Source: CATOSD01 sp034421955 (GTDB lineage: Bacteria > Chloroflexota > Dehalococcoidia > Lucifugimonadales > CATOSD01). From it: 64,000 nt of DNA. Numbering within the stretch: position 1 is the stretch's first letter; every line of letters starts with the position of its first letter. Location of the stretch: the NCBI GenBank assembly GCA_034421955.1, contig DAOUJZ010000013.1:1-64000 (forward strand). Reading direction: 5' to 3'. The notes below the pieces were generated by a model that ran no database searches, was not told where the DNA came from, and was given only the letters and a program-made list of their open reading frames with translations. Positions 16,674-24,475 of the stretch are shown here, in pieces. The position numbers were made by a program, and so were the translations under genes.

Positions 16674-16689
16674 ATTTCACTTGTGAAAT
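16674..16689. promoter_or_regulatory. Perfect inverted repeat in the tRNA-moaE gap
   Basis: ATTTCAC-TT-GTGAAAT is a perfect 7+2+7 inverted repeat in an AT-richer gap (16494-16782) that holds no gene. It resembles a binding site for a dimeric regulator (GntR-like geometry). It lies downstream of moaE and 180 bp upstream of the tRNA, so its target is unclear. Confidence 0.3.
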
Positions 16690-16782
16690 AAATCACTCAA
16701 TGCGTCAGTACGTCGAACGAAGTGGGCGCGGCAACTCAGGGCAGAGAGGAGTTGACTGCATGACCCGAACGCTCTGCGCCCC

Positions 16783-17241
16783 TCAGGATTGGCGGCCCGC
16801 CGCGGACTCTTCGAGCTTGCGCAGATGGTCGTCCTCCTGGCTGCCGACCCACACCTCGCCGCCCTCGAAGTACTCCTTCTTCCAAATCGGCACTATCTGC
16901 TTGATGCGGTCCACGCTGTACTGGCAGGCCTCGAAGGCGTGCTCCCTGTGCGGCGACGCCACGGCGACTACCAGGCTGATGTCCCCTATCTCCAGCCGGC
17001 CCAGCCTGTGGCTGATGGCCACGTCCTCCACGTCCCAGCGCTCGCGCATCTCGTCGGCGATCTCGGCCAGCTTGTTGTCCGCCATCGGCCGGTACGCCTC
17101 GTACTCCAGGTGAAGCACGCGGCGCCCGCGAGTGAAGCTGCGCGTCGTGCCCAGAAAGGTCAGCACCGCGCCGTTGGTGTCGCGCCGTACCCGCGCCGTT
17201 ATCTTGTCGGGTTCCAGCTCGTCGTGCGTAATCTCGATCAT
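16783..17241 (-). CDS. moaE: Molybdopterin synthase catalytic subunit MoaE
   Basis: 152 residues from the ATG that overlaps the moaD stop (ATGA); a GTG three codons upstream (17250) is possible. MoaE transfers sulfur from MoaD thiocarboxylate to cyclic pyranopterin monophosphate. Family motifs: LEYEAYRPMAD, ISHRLGRLEIGD, VAVASPHREHAF and the lysine-rich VPIWKKEYF that holds the active-site Lys. Its coupling to moaD gives a complete synthase, useful for the molybdoenzyme at 149-1174. Confidence 0.96.
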   Translation of the reverse strand: MIEITHDELEPDKITARVRRDTNGAVLTFLGTTRSFTRGRRVLHLEYEAYRPMADNKLAEIADEMRERWDVEDVAISHRLGRLEIGDISLVVAVASPHREHAFEACQYSVDRIKQIVPIWKKEYFEGGEVWVGSQEDDHLRKLEESAAGRQS

Positions 17242-17498
17242 GCGGTACACCTCGCGCCCCCGCTCACCGGCGGAATTAGCGCAACCTCGTCGCCCTCGGC
17301 GAGCGCGTGGTCGTGGTCGCGAAACTCCTGGTTTACAGCCGCCACAAGGTCCCCGGGCTCGGAAATGAGCGACGGATGCAGCCGCACCATCTCGCGCGCC
17401 AGCGCGCCAAGCGAAGCGCCGTCGGGCAGGTCCAACGCGACGTCGGACGCCCCCACCTTGTCGCGGTAGCCGGCGAACAGCTTCACGTTGACCCTCAG
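17238..17498 (-). CDS. moaD: Molybdopterin synthase sulfur carrier MoaD with a C-terminal extension
   Basis: About 86 residues. Homology (RVNVKLFAGYRDK) reaches back to a CTG codon at 17498 that has GGAGG 8 bp upstream; GTG at 17486 is a shorter alternative. The ubiquitin-like fold ends in EVALIPPVSGG, the normal MoaD C-terminus, but five more residues (ARCTA) follow before the stop. The terminal Gly-Gly is normally the thiocarboxylate site, so either the tail is trimmed or the protein is unusual. Downstream moaE overlaps by 4 bp. Upstream is rplY, 38 bp away. Confidence 0.85.
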   Translation of the reverse strand: MRVNVKLFAGYRDKVGASDVALDLPDGASLGALAREMVRLHPSLISEPGDLVAAVNQEFRDHDHALAEGDEVALIPPVSGGARCTA

Positions 17499-17536
17499 CT
17501 CGTCTTCCTCCCAGGCGCGCCGGGCGCGTCCTTGGC

Positions 17537-18199
17537 CTACCCCGAAGTCTCCTCGGCAGCCTCGGCGGCCTCCCCGGCCTCCTCCGCGCCCTCTTCGAGC
17601 TCGCCCTCTTCTTCCTCTTCCTCCACGGCCTCGACCTCGATCCTCGGCGCGCTCACTCTCGCGATCATCTCTTCGGCCCCGGTTATCACAGTAACCCGCG
17701 AGCCTACTGCGACCTCGCCCACGTACACGGCCTTCTCGAAGTCGTCCAGACCCGAAATGTTCACCTCGAGGGAGGCCGGGACGTTCATCGGCAGCGCCTC
17801 CACGAGAATGGACTGCATCTGGAGCAGCAGTGTGCCGTTGAGGTCGCGCACCGCGGGCGACACCCCAACCACGTTGATCGGCACCTCGGTCTGTATAGCC
17901 TGGGACACGTCCACGCGCAGGAAGTCGACGTGCAGGATCTCCTCCGTCACCGGGTGACGCTGCACCTCTCGGACGAAGCAGATGTTCTCGCCGGAGTCGT
18001 TCTCTACCTGGATGGAGAGCGGAACGTTGGTGCCGACTCTCGGCAAAAGCTGCTGAAGCTCCAGCGCGTCGGTCTGCAGCGACTGCGCCTCGGTGCCGCT
18101 GCCGTACATATGCACCGGCACGATCCCCTTGCGCCGGAGGGTCTTGACCTTCTTGCCGGTGATCTGTCTTCGCGAAAGCGATAGTGTCTGAACGTCCAT
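17537..18199 (-). CDS. rplY: Ribosomal protein bL25 (Ctc form)
   Basis: 220 residues from the ATG at MDVQTLSLS, with GGAG 9 bp upstream. bL25 binds 5S rRNA. This is the long CTC/TL5 type with an N-terminal 5S-binding domain (about 1-95, KVKTLRRKGIVPVHMYG) and a C-terminal beta domain (about 96-190), then a very acidic tail of Glu/Ala (EEEEEEGELEEG) of about 30 residues. It is the first gene of the run rplY-moaD-moaE, an unusual pairing. Confidence 0.95.
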   Translation of the reverse strand: MDVQTLSLSRRQITGKKVKTLRRKGIVPVHMYGSGTEAQSLQTDALELQQLLPRVGTNVPLSIQVENDSGENICFVREVQRHPVTEEILHVDFLRVDVSQAIQTEVPINVVGVSPAVRDLNGTLLLQMQSILVEALPMNVPASLEVNISGLDDFEKAVYVGEVAVGSRVTVITGAEEMIARVSAPRIEVEAVEEEEEEGELEEGAEEAGEAAEAAEETSG

Positions 18200-18353
18200 G
18201 TGGTCGGTGCTCCTGGTCGGCGGGCAATTCTGCCGTCGGCTCGTGTGTGCTCGCCGTGCGACACACATTTTATCACAGCCCATTTTTCTTTGGGGCAGGG
18301 TAGAGAAGCATTCACCTTGTCAAAAAAATGTTCGAAAAGTGTCGCAAGAACGC

Positions 18354-18383
18354 TTGACCTAATCAATACTACTGTTCTACGAT
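18354..18383 (+). promoter_or_regulatory. Promoter of the small zinc-ribbon gene
   Basis: TTGACC at 18354-18359, an 18-bp spacer and TACGAT at 18378-18383, in an AT-rich gap, 75 bp upstream of the start at 18459. Confidence 0.55.
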
Positions 18384-18458
18384 GGCCTCGCCGGCAAAAA
18401 TACCGTACGTGCGACCACCGGACCGATGAGAGAGACAGACGAGAAAGGAGCAAACAGG

Positions 18459-18632
18459 ATGCTGAGACTGACGGGTTGCCCCAGGTGCAGGGGCTTCATG
18501 TTGCTTGGGCGGGACATCTACGGCCGCTACCGGCAGTGCCTGCAGTGCGGCCACCTCGAGGACCTGGACGTGCCCGAGACCGCCGCGCCCAAGCTGGCGG
18601 TGGGCGCGCACCGGCGCAAGGAGGTCGCCTGA
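18459..18632 (+). CDS. Small single zinc-ribbon protein
   Basis: 57 residues. The ATG at 18459 follows AAAGGAG. One zinc ribbon is formed by CPRC (residues about 7-10) and CLQC (about 27-30), separated by a short basic strand (GRDIYGRYRQ). The tail is charged. It resembles the first ribbon of the protein at 8749-9051. Function unknown; nucleic-acid or protein binding is likely. It runs into the convergent transporter gene with 7 bp between stops. Confidence 0.8.
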   Translation: MLRLTGCPRCRGFMLLGRDIYGRYRQCLQCGHLEDLDVPETAAPKLAVGAHRRKEVA

Positions 18633-18639
18633 TCTCCGC

Positions 18640-20115
18640 CTAGGCGGAGGCGGCGGAGCGGCGCGAGCGGATGAAAGGCGGCCAGAAGCTGACGGATACC
18701 ATGGCCCCGGCCAGCCCCAACAGCGCCGCCGCCAGGTACGTGTCCCCGAACGCCAGCACAAACGCCTGCTCGCCCGCGGCCTCCGCTCCCGCGAGCGTGC
18801 CGGCGTGCCAGGCCTCCCGCGCGGCGACGAACGCGCTCAAAAGCGCCACGCTGCTGACCGTGCCCAGGCTGCGCGACAGCGTCATGATCGCGCCGCCCGT
18901 TCCGAGCCTGTTCGACGGCACGTTGCCCATCACCAGGTTGGCGTTCGCCACCCCGTGCAGACCCATGCATACGCCCATCGCCGCGCTGCGCGCCGCGATG
19001 TCCACAACCCGGGCCGAGCCGTCCAGGCCGACGTACGAAAACACCACCACCGCCGTCATCACCGCCGCGGCTGTCGTCAGGTACGCGGGCGGCACGCGGT
19101 CCGACAACCAGCCCGCCGCCGGCGCGGACACCGCCATCGTAAGCGGCATCAGCATCATCAGCAGCCCCCAGGTCTGGGCGTTTTCACCCATGACGTCGCT
19201 GACGAAGAAGGGCAGTATGAACCAGTTGACGAATGCGCTGATGGAAATGAGAAACGCCGATACGAACGCGGGAGCGAGCACCCGGTGCCGCAGCAGACGA
19301 AGGTCCAGCACCGGACGCGCCGCCCGTCGCTCGGCGAACCCGAAGGCCGCGAGCGAAGCGCCGCACGCCAGCGCGAGCGCCGCCGGAATTGGCGACCGCC
19401 ACCCCAGGCTGCCGCCCAGCGACAGCGCCAGCACGTATGAGGCCGTTCCGGTGAAAATCGTGACCGCGCCCCAGAAATCGAAGGCGTGGCGCGGCTCGTC
19501 CGAGGTCCTCTCGCGCAGTGCGTACGCCGAAAGCGCCAACGCTGCCAGACACAGCGGTACCCGCGCGAGAAACACCGCCCTCCAGCCGAACGCGTCCACC
19601 AGTCCGCCGCCCACCACCGAGCCGACCAGCATCCCCAGCGTGCCAAGCCCCGCCATCGTGCCCAGCGCCCGGCCGCGCTCGCCCGCCGGGTACAGGCCCG
19701 TGACAAGCGCCGGCGCGCAGGCCATGAGCAGGGCGTTGCCCACCGCCTGCAAGACACGCAGCCCGAACAACATCGAAAGCTGCGGGGCGAGACCTATCAG
19801 CAGAACCGCCGCGGTATACACCACGAGACCCACCAGAAAGAACCGCCGCAGCCCGTACACGTCCGCGGCGCTCCCCAGGCCCAGCTGGAGCCCGGCGCTG
19901 CTCCCGACGTAGAACAGGATCATCCATTGGACCGTCTGGAGATCTGTCGAGAAGCTGGCGGCGATGTCGGGCAGCGCCACGTTGAGGGTGATGTCGAGGC
20001 TGCCGAGGAACACTCCGCTCGACGCGGCCACCAGCCCAAGCCGCCTGGCCGCCGCGCCGGTCCGGGCGTCCGGCGCGGACTGCGACACGGGCCGTTCTCC
20101 GCTAGAGCGGCCCAC
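18640..20115 (-). CDS. MFS drug-efflux-type transporter (DHA2-like)
   Basis: 491 residues with about 12-14 predicted membrane helices. The first helix region (SGVFLGSLDITLNVALPDIA) and the motif A/C signatures (GSAADVYGLRRFFLVG; GTLGMLVGSVVGGGLVD) place it in the DHA2 family of proton-coupled efflux pumps (EmrB/QacA type). The start is a GTG at 20115 because no later start precedes the first helix. Substrate unknown. It is divergent from recA. Confidence 0.88.
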   Translation of the reverse strand: MGRSSGERPVSQSAPDARTGAAARRLGLVAASSGVFLGSLDITLNVALPDIAASFSTDLQTVQWMILFYVGSSAGLQLGLGSAADVYGLRRFFLVGLVVYTAAVLLIGLAPQLSMLFGLRVLQAVGNALLMACAPALVTGLYPAGERGRALGTMAGLGTLGMLVGSVVGGGLVDAFGWRAVFLARVPLCLAALALSAYALRERTSDEPRHAFDFWGAVTIFTGTASYVLALSLGGSLGWRSPIPAALALACGASLAAFGFAERRAARPVLDLRLLRHRVLAPAFVSAFLISISAFVNWFILPFFVSDVMGENAQTWGLLMMLMPLTMAVSAPAAGWLSDRVPPAYLTTAAAVMTAVVVFSYVGLDGSARVVDIAARSAAMGVCMGLHGVANANLVMGNVPSNRLGTGGAIMTLSRSLGTVSSVALLSAFVAAREAWHAGTLAGAEAAGEQAFVLAFGDTYLAAALLGLAGAMVSVSFWPPFIRSRRSAASA

Positions 20116-20236
20116 GGCGCGGCGAGGCGATGATCGAATAGGTGCGGAGGCTCATCTTGACGATCTTGCGGGCTGGGAGTGTGCGCGGATTATACAGAGG
20201 CCGCGGCGGCCTGTAAATCGCAATGCGAACAAATAT

Positions 20237-20265
20237 TTTACAAATCGTTACAGAAGTGTTACAAT
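20237..20265 (+). promoter_or_regulatory. recA promoter
   Basis: TTTACA at 20237-20242, a 17-bp spacer and TACAAT at 20260-20265 in an AT-rich pocket. A CGAAC half-site at 20226-20230 recalls part of a Gram-positive LexA box, but no complete inverted site is present. Confidence 0.6.
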
Positions 20266-20429
20266 GCCTGGCGATGAGTGCAGGGTGGCGGCGATCGGCT
20301 CGCCTTGAAGCGGCCAGAAACGGCGTGGTATCATGGCCCGAATTCGCGGGTCGCGATGATGCCAGCGTCCGCCGGCCCTGCCCCACAGGCACAGACCCTG
20401 AACGGGACCAGCTTTTGGAGTAGCGCACT

Positions 20430-21485
20430 ATGACCACAGAGAAGAACAAGGCCCTCGAACTCGCGATGGGACAGATCGACCGCCACTTCGGTAGCGGCAC
20501 CATAATGAAGCTCGGAGACGCCGATCGCACGGCCCGCGTGGACGCCATTTCCACCGGCGCCATCTCCATCGACATTGCGCTGGGCATTGGCGGAGTGCCC
20601 AAGGGCCGCGTCGTCGAGGTGTACGGCGCCGAGTCTTCCGGCAAGTCCACCCTCGGCTACCACATAATGGCGTCTGCCCAGCGAATGGGCGGCGTCGCCG
20701 CCTACATCGACGCCGAGCACGCCCTGGACCCCGGTTACGCCGGCAGGTGCGGCATCGACGTGAACGAGCTGCTGGTGTCCCAGCCGGACACCGCCGAGCA
20801 GTCCCTCGAAATCTGCGAATACCTCGTCCGAAGCGGCGCCGTGGACGTCGTGGTCGTCGACAGCGTTGCCGCCATGGTGCCCAAGGCCGAGCTGGAGGGC
20901 GACATGGGCGACACCCACGTCGGACTCCAGGCGCGGCTCATGTCCCAGGGGCTCCGCAAGCTCACCGCCGCCATCAGCCGCTCCAACACCTGCGTCGTGT
21001 TCATAAACCAGCTCCGCGAAAAGGTGGGCGTCTTCTTCGGCAACCCCGAAGTCACGCCCGGCGGCAGGGCGCTCAAGTTCTACAGCTCCGTGCGCGTCGA
21101 CATGCGGCGCATGGAGTCCATCAAGCGCGGCAGCGAGATCGTCGGCAACAGGGTCAAGGCCCGCATCGTGAAGAACAAGGTCGCGCCTCCCTTCCGCGTG
21201 GCCGAGTTCGACATCATGTTCAATGAGGGCATCAGCAGGGAGGGCGACCTGCTCGACGTGGCCGCGGAGATGGACGTGGTGACCAAGCGCGGCGCCTTCT
21301 ACTCTTACGGCGACGTCCGGCTCGGCCAGGGCCGCGAAAACTCCAAGGAGTTCATGCGCGAAAACCCCGACATCACCGAGCAGATCGACACGGCCGTCCG
21401 CGCGCAGATCAACCCCGAACCCGAACAGCCGGAGCAGCCCGCCGATGACGAGGCGTCCCGCCCCGACGCGGTAGCCGTAGGCTGA
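20430..21485 (+). CDS. recA: Recombinase A
   Basis: 351 residues. RecA forms filaments on single-stranded DNA for recombination and SOS induction. Walker A is GAESSGKST at 66-74; the start LELAMGQIDRHFGSGTIMKLGD and the loop NQLREKVGVFFGNPEVTPGG are characteristic. The acidic, Pro/Glu-rich C-terminal tail is typical. Start ATG 20430, with a long leader of about 160 bases from the predicted promoter. recX follows after one intervening gene. Confidence 0.98.
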   Translation: MTTEKNKALELAMGQIDRHFGSGTIMKLGDADRTARVDAISTGAISIDIALGIGGVPKGRVVEVYGAESSGKSTLGYHIMASAQRMGGVAAYIDAEHALDPGYAGRCGIDVNELLVSQPDTAEQSLEICEYLVRSGAVDVVVVDSVAAMVPKAELEGDMGDTHVGLQARLMSQGLRKLTAAISRSNTCVVFINQLREKVGVFFGNPEVTPGGRALKFYSSVRVDMRRMESIKRGSEIVGNRVKARIVKNKVAPPFRVAEFDIMFNEGISREGDLLDVAAEMDVVTKRGAFYSYGDVRLGQGRENSKEFMRENPDITEQIDTAVRAQINPEPEQPEQPADDEASRPDAVAVG

Positions 21486-21608
21486 TCCGGCGAACAAGGC
21501 GTCCCTGACCCAAGCCGCGCGGTGCGTCCCTGTCCCCGCCGCGCGGTACGGTAAAATGCCTTGCCAATCGGAACGCCCGCCGGGACCGCTAAGCCTGGAG
21601 CAAACACA

Positions 21609-21989
21609 GTGCCATCTCAAGAGCGAATCCAGTACCACACCACCACCGGCCGCGACTATCTGGCGAAGGCGTGGACGTACCTGGACGCGGACGATCTGAA
21701 CCAGGCGTCCGAGAAGGGTTGGGGCGCCGCCGCGCAGATGATCAAGGCCGCCGCCGAAACTCGCGACTGGAGTCACGACGGCCATAGGCATCTGTGGCAG
21801 ACAGTCAATCGCCTGTCGGAGGAGACCGGCGATCAAGACATTGGCGGCCTCTTCTCTTACGCGAGTTCTCTGCACGTCAACTTCTACGATGGCCTGATGC
21901 CGCGCGAGCTGGTCGAATACTATCTCGAACGCGTAGCCGAACTGGTGGACAAGCTCGATAGACTCGATGAACGACAGCGAACTCGTTAG
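21609..21989 (+). CDS. PaREP1/HEPN-like helical protein between recA and recX
   Basis: 126 residues from GTG, 9 bp after GGAG. It is all helical, with YLAKAWTYLDADDLNQASEKGWGAAAQM near the start and SLHVNFYDGLMP later. This pattern matches the PaREP1 family (a HEPN-like fold described in archaea and some bacteria) in my recollection. The function is unknown. A promoter-like TAAAAT lies about 55 bp upstream. Its 3' end overlaps recX by 23 bp, which suggests co-translation and perhaps a DNA-repair link. Confidence 0.65.
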   Translation: MPSQERIQYHTTTGRDYLAKAWTYLDADDLNQASEKGWGAAAQMIKAAAETRDWSHDGHRHLWQTVNRLSEETGDQDIGGLFSYASSLHVNFYDGLMPRELVEYYLERVAELVDKLDRLDERQRTR

Positions 21990-22470
21990 ACACGCCCGCA
22001 CCGCCGCCCTGCGCCTCGTCTCCTACAGACCACGCTCGGAGGCGGAGGTGAGAGAACGCCTCTCGCGCCGCTTCCCTCCGCCAGCCGTGGATGACGCCCT
22101 GCAGTCCCTCAAGCGCGCGGGCCTCCTGGACGACGTCGCTTTCGCCCGCCTATGGACCGAGAGCCGCGTCTCCCACCGTCCCCGCGCCGCCTCGCGCATC
22201 AGGCGCGAGCTGCTGGACAAGGGTGTCTCTCCCGACACGGTCGAGGCCGCGGTAGACGGCGTCGACGATGCCGAGAACGCCTACCGCGCCGCCTCCCGGC
22301 TCGCGAACCGGCTGCGGGGCGAGAGCCGGGAGACTTTTCACCGCCGCGTCTGGTCCCACCTTCAACGCCGCGGATTCGGCCGCTCGGCCGTGCGCGCCGC
22401 GGCGTCCCGGCTGTGGGACGAGACCCGCGACGAGGCGTCCGCGCACCCAGCGGACGCGGGCCTCCGGTAG
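21967..22470 (+). CDS. recX: RecA regulator RecX
   Basis: 167 residues. RecX binds RecA filaments and limits their activity. Three-helix repeats are visible: RPRSEAEVRERLSRR, LKRAGLLDDVAFARLWTESR and RIRRELLDKGVSPDTVEAAV, followed by a third repeat (RRRVWSHLQRRGF-like). The ATG at 21967 lies inside the preceding gene. The C-terminal tail (DEASAHPADAGLR) is not conserved in type. Confidence 0.92.
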   Translation: MNDSELVRHARTAALRLVSYRPRSEAEVRERLSRRFPPPAVDDALQSLKRAGLLDDVAFARLWTESRVSHRPRAASRIRRELLDKGVSPDTVEAAVDGVDDAENAYRAASRLANRLRGESRETFHRRVWSHLQRRGFGRSAVRAAASRLWDETRDEASAHPADAGLR

Positions 22471-22539
22471 CCGCATGGTGTCCGCCGACGCGCCAAGAGC
22501 GGGGGTGCCTGCGCACCGGTCCGGTCCGGGGGTGTAGCC

Positions 22540-23838
22540 GTGTCCGACGCCGGCCTGCTCAACCTGTTCCTCATAGTCGCCTTCGTGCTCTTCTCGGCCT
22601 TCTTCTCCAGCTCCGAGGCCGCGTACCTCTCGCTGGAAAGGGTACGGGTCGCCCACCTGGTCAACAGCAACGTGCCGGGCGCCCGGCGGATTGCCGGGAT
22701 GCTCGAGCAGCCGGAAAGGCTTCTCGCCACAATCCTGCTCGGCAACAACCTCGTCAACGTCGCATTCACCGCCGTCGTCACCGTCATTGCCGTCGACCTG
22801 CTCGGCGAGAACACCGGCGTCGTAGTTGCCACGGTGGCCGGAACGCTGGCCCTCCTGGTGTTCGGCGAGATAGTGCCCAAGACCTTCGCCGTCCACAACT
22901 CCGAGCGGATGGCGTTCCTCTACGCGCGCCCGCTCAAGGTCGTGGAACTGGTGCTGTGGCCGTTCGTGATGGTCCTGCAGTGGATGACGCGGGGCACGCG
23001 CTCCGCTCTGGGCGCCGAGACTACGCCGCGGGAGTCCATCACCGAGGCCGAGCTGCGCACCCTGTTCGACATCGGCGAGGCGGAGGGCACATTCGAGCCG
23101 GGCGAGGTCGACATGCTCGAAAACGTGCTCAACTTCGGCGACAGCCAGGTCCGCGAGGTGATGACCCCACGCAACCGGATCACCTCCGTCGAGCACGGCA
23201 CGACGCTCCGCGAGTTCCTCGTCGTATACGCCGACTACAGCCACACCCGCTTCCCCGTCATCCGTGGCGGCGGCGACAACATAATCGGCATCCTGTCCGT
23301 CAAGGACGTGCTGAGGGCCATTTCCACCGACAAGCTGAGATTCGAAGACTCCGTGACCGATTACATTCGCGACTGCTACTTCGTCCCCGAGACCAAGAGA
23401 GTCGCGGAGCTCTTCGAGGAACTCAGAAGCACCGGCAACCAGATGGCCATGGTGGTTGACGAGTACGGCGGCCTGTCCGGATTGGTCACCCTGAAGCGCC
23501 TGCTGGAGGTGGTCGTGGGGCCCGTGGGCGAGGAGGGCGTCGCCCTGGAGGAGGAGTTCGAGGCGATCGACGAAAACACCTTCCAGCTCGATGCCTCGAT
23601 GAGCATAGCCGAGGCCAACGACGAGCTGGAAATCGGCATACCGGAGGGAGACTTCGACACCGTGGCGGGCTTCGTGCTGGCGGAGCTGGGTCACATCCCG
23701 ACCGAGAGCGAGCAGTTCGACTTCAACCAGCTCAAATTCGAAATCGTGGAGATGAACAACCTCAAGATCGAGACCGTACGGGTTACAAGGCTTCATCCCG
23801 CCGAGGACGAAGGTGGCCGCGAATCTGATTCTGGTTAG
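22540..23838 (+). CDS. CNNM/CorC-family transporter-like protein with CBS domains
   Basis: 432 residues. The N-terminal DUF21/CNNM membrane domain (about 1-150, four hydrophobic segments, FSSSEAAYLSLERVR and GEIVPKTFAVHNSER motifs) is followed by two CBS domains (about 200-335) and a C-terminal CorC_HlyC domain. The family is linked to Mg2+ or Co2+ export and was formerly called hemolysin-like. GTG start at 22540. Its 3' end overlaps the next gene by 26 bp. Confidence 0.92.
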   Translation: MSDAGLLNLFLIVAFVLFSAFFSSSEAAYLSLERVRVAHLVNSNVPGARRIAGMLEQPERLLATILLGNNLVNVAFTAVVTVIAVDLLGENTGVVVATVAGTLALLVFGEIVPKTFAVHNSERMAFLYARPLKVVELVLWPFVMVLQWMTRGTRSALGAETTPRESITEAELRTLFDIGEAEGTFEPGEVDMLENVLNFGDSQVREVMTPRNRITSVEHGTTLREFLVVYADYSHTRFPVIRGGGDNIIGILSVKDVLRAISTDKLRFEDSVTDYIRDCYFVPETKRVAELFEELRSTGNQMAMVVDEYGGLSGLVTLKRLLEVVVGPVGEEGVALEEEFEAIDENTFQLDASMSIAEANDELEIGIPEGDFDTVAGFVLAELGHIPTESEQFDFNQLKFEIVEMNNLKIETVRVTRLHPAEDEGGRESDSG

Positions 23839-24475
23839 ACACGGCGAGACGCTGCTGAACCGCGAGGGCCGCGTGCAGGGCCTCAGTGACGCCCTTCTGA
23901 GCGACTTCGGCCGCGCACAGGCGCGCGAGGTCGCGGTCGCCCTTGCCCCGGACGCGCCATTTCACCTGTACGTCAGCCCCCTGGCCCGCGCGATACAGAC
24001 GGCCCAGCCCATCGCCGACGCGCACGGCACGCCCCCGACAACCGTCCCCGACCTGCGCGAGGCGGACGTCGGCGACCTGGACGGCCTGACCATTGCCCAG
24101 GTGCGCGAGCGCTACCCGGAGTTCATGCGGCGCTGGGCCGAAAACGCGGGCGAGGTCACCATGCCCGGCGGGGAGTCGCTCAGCGACGTCCGCTCGCGCG
24201 TCTGGCGCACCGTCCGCGACCTGGTCGCGCGTCACCCCGACGCCACGGTCGTCGCGGTCACCCACAACTTCGTGATCCAGGCCGTGCTCAGCGCGGCGCT
24301 TCGCGTGCCGCTGGACAACGCGCGCCGGATGCGCCAGCGGCCGGGCTGCATAACCCGGCTCGAGTTCGCCGCCGACCGCGTCTCCCTCGTCTCCTCCAAC
24401 GAGACGTGGCATCTCCGGGGCCTCGAGCCAGCCCCGCCCGCGCCGCAAACCGGCCGGCAGCGCGCGGGCCAGTGA
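23813..24475 (+). CDS. Histidine phosphatase family protein (phosphoglycerate mutase-like)
   Basis: 220 residues. The catalytic RHGET motif lies at 9-13, with the second histidine in VVAVTHNFVI (about 146) and the typical SPLARAIQTAQ and GGESLSDV segments. Members dephosphorylate small metabolites or act in cobalamin or phosphoglycerate metabolism; the substrate here is not clear. GTG start at 23813 overlaps the upstream gene. The stop overlaps the tilS start (GTGA). Confidence 0.88.
   Translation: MAANLILVRHGETLLNREGRVQGLSDALLSDFGRAQAREVAVALAPDAPFHLYVSPLARAIQTAQPIADAHGTPPTTVPDLREADVGDLDGLTIAQVRERYPEFMRRWAENAGEVTMPGGESLSDVRSRVWRTVRDLVARHPDATVVAVTHNFVIQAVLSAALRVPLDNARRMRQRPGCITRLEFAADRVSLVSSNETWHLRGLEPAPPAPQTGRQRAGQ

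Noticed and set aside
16637..17113. Plus-strand frame of 158 codons over moaE
   Set aside because: The minus strand carries conserved MoaE motifs, and the plus frame is Ser/Arg-rich without motifs.
20226..20265. SOS (LexA) box before recA
   Set aside because: Only a CGAAC half-site is present; no matching inverted half lies at the correct distance.
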